Assembly (NCBI RefSeq): GCF_001625325.1
Contig: NZ_JRQQ01000003.1
Coordinates: forward strand, 124,001 to 188,000
From: Croceicoccus estronivorus
GTDB lineage: Bacteria > Pseudomonadota > Alphaproteobacteria > Sphingomonadales > Sphingomonadaceae
Length of the DNA: 64,000 bases
Reading direction: 5' to 3'
The translations under genes and the position numbers were made by a program. Shown one piece after another: positions 53,586-62,937 of the stretch; the stretch's first letter is position 1; the number at the start of each line of letters is the position of its first letter. The notes beneath the pieces are model-generated. The model saw only the letters and a program-made list of their open reading frames with translations, did no database searches and had not been told where the DNA came from.

Positions 53586-54368
53586 TCATTTGCGCCTAAA
53601 AACGAGAGAAGCGGTGTAATCGTCCCAATCGTACAGATCGGGATAATGCGACTTGGCCCTCATATCGACGGCGATACGGTAAAATCCGTCATGATCGACG
53701 GGCACCCGAACTACGCCGCGGCTATCGGTCTGGTAATTCTGGCCGAGCGATGCAGCCGCAGCATCTCCGACTTCCACCTTGTGGTTCGCAAGCGGCTGGC
53801 GGTCGAAAAGAACTCGGACGGGCAATGTCCTGCCCGGAATGACCTCTCCGAACGGGTCGGCCAGCGGCACAAGCTCCAGCCGGTCGCCGAGTACACGGCT
53901 ATAGCTCCGGTCGGAACGTCCAACGGCGAAAAGCGATTTCGCGAACTTGATAAAGTGCGCGGAGTCCGTGCTGTTGCGCACCCACTCCTTTGTCGTGCCG
54001 TAGCCACGGCCATTTGCGTCGAACGCCGCGAATCGGTTGTCGTAATGAGACGATATGAGATACGTCCCTTCGACGTCATCGGATAACGCGGCCGAACTCG
54101 TGGCGATACGCGCGCAATTGCCATCAACCTTGATGGGGCCGATCTCAACCGGCGTAGTGGCTTTCGGCTTGTAAAACTTGAGGTCGATGAACTGGCTTTG
54201 TTCTATCGGTTGATAGTCACCTGGATCACCCAGAAACATTGTCAGCAAGACTGAATCCGCCTGCCTTTGGGGATAAATGGTCAGGTCATGCGCCGAGGCA
54301 AGGCCAGCATAAGTGGAAATGGCGCCCGCAAGCACAGTCCGGGCGAAGCCGGAAGAAATCAGATGCAT
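53586..54368 (-). CDS. DUF4198 periplasmic protein
   Basis: A 260-residue protein with an N-terminal signal peptide (MHLISSGFARTVLAGA to GLASAHD) followed by a DUF4198-type beta domain. The C-terminal half, VRVLFDRQPLANHKVEVGD and DHDGFYRIAVDMRAKS, is typical of this family. Members are periplasmic and often sit beside TonB receptors or metal transporters. The ATG was chosen for its signal peptide; an upstream in-frame extension of 54 codons lacks one. It lies 106 bp downstream of the receptor gene. Confidence 0.82.
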   Translation of the reverse strand: MHLISSGFARTVLAGAISTYAGLASAHDLTIYPQRQADSVLLTMFLGDPGDYQPIEQSQFIDLKFYKPKATTPVEIGPIKVDGNCARIATSSAALSDDVEGTYLISSHYDNRFAAFDANGRGYGTTKEWVRNSTDSAHFIKFAKSLFAVGRSDRSYSRVLGDRLELVPLADPFGEVIPGRTLPVRVLFDRQPLANHKVEVGDAAAASLGQNYQTDSRGVVRVPVDHDGFYRIAVDMRAKSHYPDLYDWDDYTASLVFRRK

Positions 54369-54474
54369 CTCTATTCCCCATCCACTCAGGTAGATATGTA
54401 CGGGATTGCTTTTGAGGCAGTCGAACATGTCGGCAGGAGGGGGCATCACCGGATGCCCCCTCCGCCCTTGAAAT

Positions 54475-56619
54475 TCAGAACTTGTAGGAGAACGATACCG
54501 TATACCGGCGGGGTTGACCGATACGGGCATTGCTGCACAGATTGCATGCGCCGGTTACCGGATCGAGCTCTGAATTGATTTGGTCCTGGTATTCGTAATT
54601 ATACTTCGCGTTGAATGCATTCACCAACCGTGCGGCAAGCTCCCAGGTATCATCGATATCCGCGAGAGAAAGCCTGAAGCCAACCAGACTATAGTCGTCT
54701 TGCTGGGTTCGGTTGGGAATATCCCAATAGAAGCCGCTGTTATATGTGATGTCAGCACGCAAGCCGATTTTCAGATTATCAGATACCGGCTGCGAATAAT
54801 CGGCATTAAGCGTTCCGGTGAAGCGCGGAGCATTTGGGGTCCTGTTGCCGCTGACGTCCACCAAGTTGTAAACGCCCTTTTCCCAGGTCGAGTGAAGATA
54901 TCCAGCGCTTCCCGAAATGGTCAGACTATCAGTTGGTCGCAGGGTTCCGGAAAACTCCACGCCGTAGGATTCCGAATCGCCCACGTTTACGATTTTTTCA
55001 ACAATGATGCCGTCTTCATTCACGCGGGTTTCAAATTGCCGGTCCTTATATTTGATATAGAACCCTGCCAGTTCATATTGGAAAAGCCGATTAAAAGTCT
55101 CACCTTTGATACCAACTTCATAGTTGAGAGAAGTTTCAGCCTTATAGGGCTGAAAAGCACCGTCGCCATAAACCGGAACTTTTCCTGGTTCATACCCCTT
55201 GGCGACTGAAGCGTAGATCATCAGGTCACTTGAAGGTTTATAGGCCAATGACAACTTCGGCAAAACGATCGTTTTCTTGATCTTGCCAGTTTGTCCCGTG
55301 GCGTTGTCGGTGCCTAGGAATGTCGAATGGTCAAGGCGTGCGCCCACATTGGCTTCGAACCCGCCTGCTTTATATCCGATATTCGCGAAGCCGGCATATG
55401 TCCTCTGCATGGTTTTGGTATCATAGAAGTCCGGAACATTTGGCTCGCCAATTACGGGCACGCCAAAGAACAGGTCAACCTGGCTAAGCAAATCAAAGTT
55501 CGAGTACGAGCTGTAATATAGTCCAGCTAACCAATTGAGCGCACCGTCTCCATTGGATGCGAGGCGCAGCTCCTGCGTCACCACATTTGATACGACCGGG
55601 TCATCTTGCGATGCAACAACCGACGTTTCGGGGTCGCCAGTAAGTGAGAAATCCCAAAGAATACGGTTCTCACGACGGGTATACGATGACAGGGAAGTAA
55701 GGGTAACTGATTCGAATTCGTGATTGATCGAAACAGTGCCGCCCAGAACTTGCTTGCGGTTGAAGCCATTCGTTATTCCCGGGGAATCAAATGAATAGTC
55801 GGAAGGGCCGCTTGTCGGATAATATGGGTAACCGCCATTGTTCATCCGGATATAACGAAGAGTGGTGAGGATTTCCGTGTCCTCGCCGGGGTTAAGGCGT
55901 AGCGTGGCGCGAACCCCATATTCCTTGCTTTCGTCCGGGCGGGTATCAACAATCAAGGGATTGGTCAGATAGCCGCCGTTCGAGTCAGAATAGGCGGTGA
56001 TGCGAATAGCTGCAATGCCATCGGTGATGGGGATGTTGACTGCGCCTTCGAGGTTCAAGGTTTCTTGGCCTCCGCCCTCGACGGTAACATGCCCCTCGAT
56101 GCCATCGTACGACGGCTTCTTGGTGACAAACTTTATGGCGCCGCCGATCGAGCTGCCCCCATACAGCGTGCCCTGCGGCCCCTTGAGGACTTCTACCCGT
56201 TCCAGATCGACGAGGCGTGCCGATTGATCCGTGACGTTGCGAACGTCGTCGATATAAAAACCCACGCCCTGGGTATTGCCAAAACCGCCGACGCCACGGA
56301 TGACGGCGTTAGGCTCGTTGTCGCCACGCCGATTGAGGACAACGTTTGGTAGTTGGCGCCCGATGTCATCGACGTTTGCGATCCCGGCCTTGGTCAACGC
56401 CTCCGAAGAGAAGGCTGTGATTGTTTCAGGAACATCACGAAGGCGCTCGTTCCTCTTGCGTGCGGAGACTATAATCTCGCCGGAAGGCGAGGGGTCACTG
56501 TGTTGAGCATTGGGTTCACCTGGCTGTTCCTGCGCCCAGGCTGGCGATGCAGCGCAAGCAAGCATTCCGACCGACGCCGTTGTCGACAGGCAAAAAGTCA
56601 GGACTGAATATTTCCTCAT
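54475..56619 (-). CDS. TonB-dependent outer-membrane receptor
   Basis: A 714-residue TonB-dependent receptor. A signal peptide spans about residues 1-29 (ending ASPAWAQ). A TonB-box-like IIVSARKRNERLRDVPETIT precedes the plug domain (VVLNRRGDNEPNAVIRGVGG). The beta-barrel ends RRYTVSFSYKF with the required terminal Phe. ATG follows AAGGGGAGTAAC. It should import a compound handled by the neighbouring catabolic genes; the ligand is unknown. It is intact and of normal length. Confidence 0.94.
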   Translation of the reverse strand: MRKYSVLTFCLSTTASVGMLACAASPAWAQEQPGEPNAQHSDPSPSGEIIVSARKRNERLRDVPETITAFSSEALTKAGIANVDDIGRQLPNVVLNRRGDNEPNAVIRGVGGFGNTQGVGFYIDDVRNVTDQSARLVDLERVEVLKGPQGTLYGGSSIGGAIKFVTKKPSYDGIEGHVTVEGGGQETLNLEGAVNIPITDGIAAIRITAYSDSNGGYLTNPLIVDTRPDESKEYGVRATLRLNPGEDTEILTTLRYIRMNNGGYPYYPTSGPSDYSFDSPGITNGFNRKQVLGGTVSINHEFESVTLTSLSSYTRRENRILWDFSLTGDPETSVVASQDDPVVSNVVTQELRLASNGDGALNWLAGLYYSSYSNFDLLSQVDLFFGVPVIGEPNVPDFYDTKTMQRTYAGFANIGYKAGGFEANVGARLDHSTFLGTDNATGQTGKIKKTIVLPKLSLAYKPSSDLMIYASVAKGYEPGKVPVYGDGAFQPYKAETSLNYEVGIKGETFNRLFQYELAGFYIKYKDRQFETRVNEDGIIVEKIVNVGDSESYGVEFSGTLRPTDSLTISGSAGYLHSTWEKGVYNLVDVSGNRTPNAPRFTGTLNADYSQPVSDNLKIGLRADITYNSGFYWDIPNRTQQDDYSLVGFRLSLADIDDTWELAARLVNAFNAKYNYEYQDQINSELDPVTGACNLCSNARIGQPRRYTVSFSYKF

Positions 56620-56829
56620 GTTACTCCCCTTCATCGCAGATAGTGCAAAGCAATGATCTCTGTCGCGCTCCTCGTCGAACAGGAACGCTTATTTAACGGC
56701 GTCCTGCAAAATAATCAGAGATCTAAAACTTAAACGTACATTTATTCGGCTATATTTTTCAACTTTTCACAAATACGCGTTGCGAGTAAGAAAAATTGCC
56801 GATTTTCCTGCGAACTTATTAAGTTATTT

Positions 56830-57395
56830 TTATTTATTTAATTGAAAATCAATAGTGCAGAATTTTCTGCAATAGTATATGAGTGGTCGTTTTCCTGGGT
56901 TTCCGTTTTGAGAAATGACGGAGCCAAGTATTATCGGATAGGTCCCTGCTTGGATTGAGTTCTGCACCTGACAGTCAAAGCTGCACACCGAGGCCTGTAG
57001 AACCGGGCGGCCAGTTGTGAGGTTGCCCCATTCCGCCGATGAGAAGCGCGACGCACCCTTACTCCGTCCATCGATGCAAAGCGCTGCGCCAAGGAGACTT
57101 GGTCAGCTGACAGCACATTCCACGAGAAGGCCCTGCTTTCCAAAATGACGTCATGGGCTTCCGCGTTTCCGTTGATGCAGACAAGGACCATGGTAGGGTC
57201 GACGCGCAGAGAAGACGCCGCAGTGACGGTAAGACCGCGCCTCATCTCACCCTGTCCGGTAGCGACGATCGAAACAGCTCTGAGAACCGATCGAAGAACG
57301 TCCTTGGAAGCAGACTGGTCGACACATTCTGAAGCAATGGAATTGTTACTTGCCACACACACCTCGGGTCCAAGCGCCAAAGAACTTTCGATCAT
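56830..57395 (-). pseudogene. Flavin reductase-family protein with a frameshift
   Basis: The first frame, MIESSLALGP to RFASMDGV, is a flavin-reductase N-terminal half (AVSIVATGQGEMRRGLTVTA, then SSLRVDPTMVLVCIN). At about 57058-57062 the frame is lost, but reading one base over gives the expected continuation (KGASRFSSAEWGNLTTGRPV, SFDCQVQNSIQAGTYPIILG, PLIYYCRKFCTIDF) to a stop at 56830. A single deleted A in a short A-run explains it. Either the gene is inactive or the base is a sequencing error. The intact enzyme would supply reduced flavin to a monooxygenase such as the LLM protein at 61.5 kb. Confidence 0.82.
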
Positions 57396-57685
57396 GAAAA
57401 TTCACACAGATCGCACGGCATGAGGTTCTGATCTTATGGGGGTGAGGCGGCATTTGCGGAACAATCTGCCGCCTTACACGACAATCGAACCGAGCTTTAC
57501 AGAACGCCATTCATTGCGGTGTCTTTCCGGCGATGAAATCACCCGCAGAAGCACTGTCTCAGGCAAAAGTTTGAGGCACGCGCTGGCAATAAAGAGGCGG
57601 ATCTTTACTCTGACAGGCGCCGATCAGAAGCTTGATCCGAGGTATAGGACGCAGCTATGAAATTGTTCAATTTTCACCGATTGCG
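57396..57685. other. Intergenic region between RibB-type and flavin reductase genes
   Basis: These 290 bp lack a supported gene. One inverted repeat, GGCGGC-N16-GCCGCC near 57447-57474, is visible. No clear terminator or riboswitch was found. Confidence 0.4.
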
Positions 57686-58810
57686 CTAGATGCCTCTATG
57701 CTCGACAATGTTCAAACCATATCCTTCGAGCGCTATTGGCGTATTTCTGGAATTGGTAAGAAGGATCATATCGTGGATGCCAAGTTCGGCGAGCACTTGC
57801 GCACCGAGACCGTAATCGCGCAGTTCCTTCAGGTCGGCCAGCGGCTCGCCTGCCTTCACGCGCAAAAGATGGGACATCGGCACCTCGCGGCTGAACAGCA
57901 CAACGACGCCATTCCCGTTCGAGGCAATCTCCTCCATCGCACGGGACAGCAGGCTACTCCGATCGTCCGCCTGACCCAGGACATCGGCAAAAATGTCGAG
58001 CGCATGCATTCGCACCAATGTCGCCTTGCATGGGTCGACGGTCCCTTTTACCAACGCGACTGCCTCGCTTTCGACAGCCTTGTTGCGAAATGAAATGGCA
58101 GTCCATTCCCCGCCCCATTTGCTCTCGAATTTGGCGGTGGTCAGCCGCTCGACATCGTGGTCGTGGCGACGCCGGTAAGCGATCAAGTCGCGGATCGTAC
58201 CGATCTTGAGCCCATGGATCTGAGCAAAGGCAATGAGATCTTCCAGGCGGGCCATTGTCCCGTCATCCTTCATGATCTCGCAAATGACCCCCGACGGGTT
58301 GAGGCCAGCCAGCCTGGCCACGTCGACCGCTGCCTCGGTATGACCGGCGCGAACAAGAACCCCGCCCGGCCTTGCAATCAGGGGAAAGACATGGCCAGGC
58401 GTGACGATGTGCTCGGGCCCCTTTGAGCCATCTATAGCCACCGCGATCGTACGGGCTCGATCCCCCGCCGAAATGCCGGTGGATACGCCCTCACGCGCCT
58501 CGATGGACACGGTGAAGGCGGTCTCGTGCCGACTACCATTGTTCGGGCTCATAAGGTCGAGGCCAAGCTGGTCGACCCGCTTTTTGTCGAGGGCCAGGCA
58601 GATCAGCCCCTTGCCATGCATGGCCATGAAATTGATGGCCGTTGGCGTTGCCATCTGCGCCGGAATGACAAGATCTCCCTCATTTTCCCGGTCCTCGTCA
58701 TCAACGAGAATGAACATCCTGCCGTTGCGGGCCTCATCGATTATCTCCGTCGTGGACGACAGAAGGATGTCACGGGGCTTGGAATGGAACTCTGCCATGT
58801 GCATGCTCAT
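57686..58810 (-). CDS. RibB with degenerate GTP cyclohydrolase II domain (RibBX-like)
   Basis: About 374 residues. The N-terminal half is 3,4-dihydroxy-2-butanone-4-phosphate synthase of riboflavin synthesis: MFILVDDEDRENEGDL, INFMAMHGKGLICLAL and RPGGVLVRAGHTEAAVD are intact. The C-terminal half aligns with GTP cyclohydrolase II (RDYGLGAQVLAELGI, LEGYGLNIVE). It lacks the zinc cysteine cluster after VRMHALDIFADVLG, so it should not be an active cyclohydrolase. The extra copy beside flavin enzymes suggests boosted flavin supply. The start is MSMHMAEFHS, 4 bp after the ligase stop. Confidence 0.88.
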   Translation of the reverse strand: MSMHMAEFHSKPRDILLSSTTEIIDEARNGRMFILVDDEDRENEGDLVIPAQMATPTAINFMAMHGKGLICLALDKKRVDQLGLDLMSPNNGSRHETAFTVSIEAREGVSTGISAGDRARTIAVAIDGSKGPEHIVTPGHVFPLIARPGGVLVRAGHTEAAVDVARLAGLNPSGVICEIMKDDGTMARLEDLIAFAQIHGLKIGTIRDLIAYRRRHDHDVERLTTAKFESKWGGEWTAISFRNKAVESEAVALVKGTVDPCKATLVRMHALDIFADVLGQADDRSSLLSRAMEEIASNGNGVVVLFSREVPMSHLLRVKAGEPLADLKELRDYGLGAQVLAELGIHDMILLTNSRNTPIALEGYGLNIVEHRGI

Positions 58811-58814
58811 TGAA

Positions 58815-60662
58815 CTATGACAACGCTTTCCGAATGAGGACGTCCTCTGAATCATCGTACAATGAGTCAATCATCTCCTTGTAACGATTGTTCAGGTTTT
58901 TCCGGCGCTTCTTCCGTGTCGCGGTCATTACACCATTTTCGACTGTCAGTTCTTCATGCAGGATACGGAAAGCCTTGATCTGTTCGACTTGTGCGAGCTT
59001 CTGATTGGCTTTCGCGACCTCGCCTTCGATGAGATGAATAACAGCCTCTGACGTACATAGGTCTGAATAGTTGTTGATCGTGCTAACCCGGTCCTTTGCC
59101 CAATCCATCATCGCGATGCGGTCGACTTCGATCAGCGCAACGAGATATTTCCGGCCGTCACCGCACACCGCCGCTTCGGAAATATAGGGGCTCTGGCGCA
59201 GCTCATTCTCGATCTGCGCTGGACTGATCGACTTGCCGCCGGACGTATTGATGATCTCCTTTTTCCGGTCGATCAGAGCGAGCTGGCCATCGGGCCGCAC
59301 CTCCACGATATCGCCCGTATGGAGCCATCCGTCATGCAAGGCGTCCAGCGTGTCGTCCGGCTTGTTCAGATATCCTGTGAAGAGACCTGGCCCCTTGACC
59401 AGCATTTCGCCATCACCGGCCACCCTCGTTTTCCAGCGCGGATCGGCGATAGCCTCTCCGATCGTGCCAGCCTGCGACCAGTCTCTCAGCTGGGCGGCAT
59501 TCGCGCCGACCAGTTCGGTCTGGCCATAGCATTCCTTCAAGTTCAAGCCCCAAGTCTGCCATAGCTTCATTACGTCGGACGGCATGGGCGCCGACGCCGT
59601 ATAGGGATACTTCAGCTGGTCGAGACCGATCTCTGCCAACAGCGGCACGAAAACCTCCTTGCGGCACGTCTCGAACAGCGCCTGAAGAAGCGAACTTCCG
59701 GGCCCGGCCGCCTGACGATCGGCAAGTGCCTTTTGACCGATCGACATCGCCAGATGGTAGGATTTCCTTTTTTCCGGACTGGAGGCGTTGATCTTGCTGG
59801 CAAGCTCGGCCGCATAGCGTTGATAGAAACGCGGCGGCACCATCCAGTAAGTCGGCTTCACCTCGCGAATGGTCGCGGCGAAATCCGCGCTGGTTTCTCC
59901 GAAATAGGGAAGGACCTCGCTGATGAGTGGCAGCACGATCCCTTGCCCAAGTCCTACGACATGGGAGATGGGAAGGTGGACCACTACGCGCTGGGCTTCG
60001 GTAAAAAGCGCTGGACAAAAGCAACGAGTGGTCGCGACACCTTCGATAAGGGAACGATGGGTCAGCATTGCGCCTTTGGGGTTGCCGGTCGTTCCTGAGG
60101 TATAAACGATGCAGGCCATGTCATCGGGTCCTGCCACCTCCGCCTGCTCATCGAGCAGCGTGGAGGAGCTGGAAGCCGAAGCCAGAAAACCCGGCAGCGA
60201 AACGATGTTGTCTGCAGATGTCACGCCTGATTCAAAGGTGATGATCTTCTCAAGCCCGGCGGCGTGACCGGCGCGAAGAACGACGCGGAGCTCCTTCTCC
60301 CCGGCGACGAACATGAATCTGGCGCCGGAGTCTCCAAGATAATAATCCACCTCCTCCGTCGAGGAGGTGAAATATATCCCGACCGCTACCCCACCCGCGC
60401 AAACCGTCGCCATGAAGGCAACGGCCCATTCCTGTGATACATCACCCATGATCGCGACATAGTCACCTTGTCTCAGTCCGTTATCGAGAAGCGCGCTCGC
60501 AAGACGAGAGACTTCGTCCGCATAGTCGCCCCACGTCGTAGAACGCCATTCACCGGCACGTTTCTGGAAAAATGCAACTTGGTCGCTGACCGCATCGCGG
60601 CGGTCCCGCAACAATGAAGGCAGCGTGGCGTCGTCGAAAGCGGCAGGATGCACCTTGTTCAC
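58815..60662 (-). CDS. AMP-dependent long-chain acyl-CoA synthetase
   Basis: A 615-residue ANL ligase of the FadD15-like long-chain group. The P-loop is ACIVYTSGTTGNPKGAMLTH, followed by CYGQTELVGANAAQLRDW and WLHTGDIVEVRPDGQLALID. The gate region VPPRFYQRYAAEL is also typical. The GTG at VNKVHPAAFD is 2 bp beyond the upstream hydratase stop. A GTG 13 codons earlier is possible. It is the third gene of the flavin-linked operon and probably activates the acid made by the LLM enzyme branch. Confidence 0.9.
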   Translation of the reverse strand: MNKVHPAAFDDATLPSLLRDRRDAVSDQVAFFQKRAGEWRSTTWGDYADEVSRLASALLDNGLRQGDYVAIMGDVSQEWAVAFMATVCAGGVAVGIYFTSSTEEVDYYLGDSGARFMFVAGEKELRVVLRAGHAAGLEKIITFESGVTSADNIVSLPGFLASASSSSTLLDEQAEVAGPDDMACIVYTSGTTGNPKGAMLTHRSLIEGVATTRCFCPALFTEAQRVVVHLPISHVVGLGQGIVLPLISEVLPYFGETSADFAATIREVKPTYWMVPPRFYQRYAAELASKINASSPEKRKSYHLAMSIGQKALADRQAAGPGSSLLQALFETCRKEVFVPLLAEIGLDQLKYPYTASAPMPSDVMKLWQTWGLNLKECYGQTELVGANAAQLRDWSQAGTIGEAIADPRWKTRVAGDGEMLVKGPGLFTGYLNKPDDTLDALHDGWLHTGDIVEVRPDGQLALIDRKKEIINTSGGKSISPAQIENELRQSPYISEAAVCGDGRKYLVALIEVDRIAMMDWAKDRVSTINNYSDLCTSEAVIHLIEGEVAKANQKLAQVEQIKAFRILHEELTVENGVMTATRKKRRKNLNNRYKEMIDSLYDDSEDVLIRKALS

Positions 60663-60663
60663 T

Positions 60664-61452
60664 TCAGCTCTCGCCTTCTGCAAAGCGCTTGCGTTTTTCA
60701 CGGAACGCCGCCACCGCTTCCTTCCGCTCCGGACTGACGAACGTCAGCATCTCGTGCGCGGCCGCGGTATCGAGATTAAGGTGAACCTGTTCCTTGATGA
60801 GCTTGTTTACGGCGTACTTGGTCCAGATTATGGCATCTCGCGGCCCGCTGGCCAGCATTTCCGCATATTGGATCGCGTGATCGAGAACCTTGCCCTCCGG
60901 GATGACCTTGTTGATCATGCCAGCGGCCACGGCCTCTTCTGCCGAAATGAATTCGCCGGTCATTAGATAGTGCTTGGCCCTGACTGGACCCAAGAGCATC
61001 GGCCAGATGATGGCGCCGCCGTCGCCGGCGACGACCCCGGCCGTCACATGCGTATCGGCAAAGCGGGCGCTGGGATCGGCGAAGACGACATCGCAGTAAA
61101 GGGCGAGGGTGGCGCCCAAGCCGACTGCGACTCCATTGACCGCGGCAATCAGAGGTGATTCAAGCTCGAGCATGTTGCGGATTAGATGCCTGCCTGAACG
61201 GGTAGGCGAGATGGCGTGCAAACCATCGTCGAGCGAATTCTGATCGCCCCCGGAACAGAACCCGCGACCCGCGCCAGTGAGCACGATGGCCTTGACCTTG
61301 GGATCATTGTCGAGATCGACAAAGGCCTGCTCAAGTGCCGAATGCATCGGCCAGCTGATCGCATTGAGGATCTCGGGCCGATTCATGGTGATGATCGCCA
61401 CGCCACTATCACGGCGTTCAACCAGCAACCCTTCGTAGGCGCTGTTGTTCAT
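60664..61452 (-). CDS. Enoyl-CoA hydratase/isomerase family protein
   Basis: A 262-residue crotonase-fold protein. KAIVLTGAGRGFCSGGDQNS is the first oxyanion segment, PLIAAVNGVAVGLGATLALY the second, and ADTHVTAGVVAGDGGAIIWP carries the active-site region. The start MNNSAYEGLL has GGAGAG upstream; an ATG eight codons earlier is less well placed. It lies 29 bp after the LLM gene and 1 bp before the ligase, within one operon. Confidence 0.92.
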   Translation of the reverse strand: MNNSAYEGLLVERRDSGVAIITMNRPEILNAISWPMHSALEQAFVDLDNDPKVKAIVLTGAGRGFCSGGDQNSLDDGLHAISPTRSGRHLIRNMLELESPLIAAVNGVAVGLGATLALYCDVVFADPSARFADTHVTAGVVAGDGGAIIWPMLLGPVRAKHYLMTGEFISAEEAVAAGMINKVIPEGKVLDHAIQYAEMLASGPRDAIIWTKYAVNKLIKEQVHLNLDTAAAHEMLTFVSPERKEAVAAFREKRKRFAEGES

Positions 61453-61481
61453 AGCTTTACTCTCCAGATGCTTCACGCTGA

Positions 61482-62621
61482 TCAGGCAGGGATTGTAGGC
61501 TCGCGCATGGCTCGGATCTGTTCGAGCACGTCGTCGTAATCGCGCACGACGTTGTTGCGGTCCTTGAAATACGGAATGACGTAGCGCCCGATCAGATCGA
61601 TCGCCTTCATGATTTCACTGTGGGGTACGGAATCGAGGTGGAAGAGGATTTCGTCGATCCCGAGGTCGACATATCTCTCCAGCTGACGGATCACGGTTTC
61701 CGGGCTGCCGCATACAAGGCTGGCCGATTCATTGATCAGATAGTCCCAGTCGCCGGCCGCACGCTGCAGCGCCTCTGCGCCCTCGGCCATGTAGGCATAG
61801 TCTTTCGAGAGTTGGGCCAGCTTTGGATAACCGCTGGTCGAAATGCGCGCGTAGTGCTTCAGCGGCCCGGCATAAGTGTCGTAGGCCTCCTGATCCGTAT
61901 TGCCGATCCCGATGAAGAGCGGCATCCCGATACGCGCCTTCTCCGAAGGCCCTTTCGGATCGCGCTGCCAGCTGGATTTATAGGCCTTGATCAGCTTGTC
62001 CTGAACCTCCCAGCCCTTGTAAAGGCTGTGACTCATGACTGCGAGCCCCTGCTGGCCTGCCCACACATGGCTGCGCTCGCTCGTCGCGGCAACGCCCATG
62101 GTCGGATAGGGCTTCTGCAGCGGTTTGGGGACGAGCATGCGCGGGGGAACCTGATAGTGCTTGCCCTTGAATGTGAAGACGTCGTTCGTGAACGCCTCCC
62201 TGATCAGGTCCATGCCTTCTTCCATCTGCTCCTGTGTCTCGGAAGGGTCCACGTTGAAGCCACGCATGGCAATCGTAGTGTTCGCACGACCACAATAGAG
62301 TTCGAAGCGGCCATGGGACAGAATGTCGGTCACCGCAGCGCGCTCCGCCGTGCGCAGCGCATGATTGAAATTTTTCGGCATGAGAACGACGGACGGACGC
62401 AACTTGATCCGGGAAGTCTTGGCTGCGAGGTGACCATAAACAACTTCGGGCGCCGAACTCGAGATACCGCCCAGGGCGAGATGCTGTTCGGACAACGCGA
62501 CTAGGTCGAAACCCATTTTTTCCGCGAATACCGCCTCGTCAACGAGCTCAAGCAGCCGTCTGGCGTAACTTTGACCGACCTGCGTTTCCTGCTCAGACCA
62601 GAACCCAAATTTGATAGACAC
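61482..62621 (-). CDS. LLM-class flavin-dependent oxidoreductase
   Basis: A 379-residue bacterial-luciferase-like monooxygenase, TIM-barrel, using FMNH2 from a separate reductase. Typical stretches are AEKMGFDLVALSEQHLALGG, ILSHGRFELYCGRANTT and a late GSPETVIRQLERYVDLGIDE. It is the first gene of the minus-strand operon with hydratase, ligase and RibB-type genes; the partner flavin reductase at 57.4 kb is frameshifted. The substrate is unknown. The AraC regulator immediately upstream probably controls it. Confidence 0.9.
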   Translation of the reverse strand: MSIKFGFWSEQETQVGQSYARRLLELVDEAVFAEKMGFDLVALSEQHLALGGISSSAPEVVYGHLAAKTSRIKLRPSVVLMPKNFNHALRTAERAAVTDILSHGRFELYCGRANTTIAMRGFNVDPSETQEQMEEGMDLIREAFTNDVFTFKGKHYQVPPRMLVPKPLQKPYPTMGVAATSERSHVWAGQQGLAVMSHSLYKGWEVQDKLIKAYKSSWQRDPKGPSEKARIGMPLFIGIGNTDQEAYDTYAGPLKHYARISTSGYPKLAQLSKDYAYMAEGAEALQRAAGDWDYLINESASLVCGSPETVIRQLERYVDLGIDEILFHLDSVPHSEIMKAIDLIGRYVIPYFKDRNNVVRDYDDVLEQIRAMREPTIPA

Positions 62622-62937
62622 GTCAACGCTCCTTTCGGCTTATCGCCGATTCCTGTGATGCGTGAATGGTCTCACCAAGTTGTCGGCAGAACCTGCCGAA
62701 GATAATGGGTATGGGCCGGAGACGCGGAACTTTGTTGTGTCTTTCAAACCCTTCGAACGCAGCCTCTGCTCGGCAGCGGCAAGTGCGCAGTCGGGCGGGT
62801 GCGAGAATGGCGGTTGCTTGCGAGTAGCAGGAAGTAGCGCCGGACCAGTTTTCGCCGGTTCCAGCAGGCCAAATGCGTGGGCTGTCAGGACCCTAATCTC
62901 GTGAGGGGGCGATCACCGGGAGATTGCCACTCCCAAT
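62622..62937. promoter_or_regulatory. Promoter region upstream of the LLM operon
   Basis: This 316-bp region between the AraC gene stop and the LLM start has no gene. The dyad TCGGCA-GAACC-TGCCGA (62683-62699), about 65 bp from the LLM start, is a candidate operator for the adjacent AraC regulator. Confidence 0.4.

Noticed and set aside
56856-56871. Perfect palindrome TGCAGAA-TT-TTCTGCA in AT-rich DNA, first taken for an operator upstream of the TonB receptor
   Set aside because: It falls inside the shifted frame of the flavin reductase 3' end (codons for YYCRKFCTID), so it is more simply coding sequence.
58811-58870. FMN riboswitch upstream of the RibB-type gene
   Set aside because: Only 4 bp separate it from the ligase stop, and the upstream bases are coding; there is no space for an aptamer.
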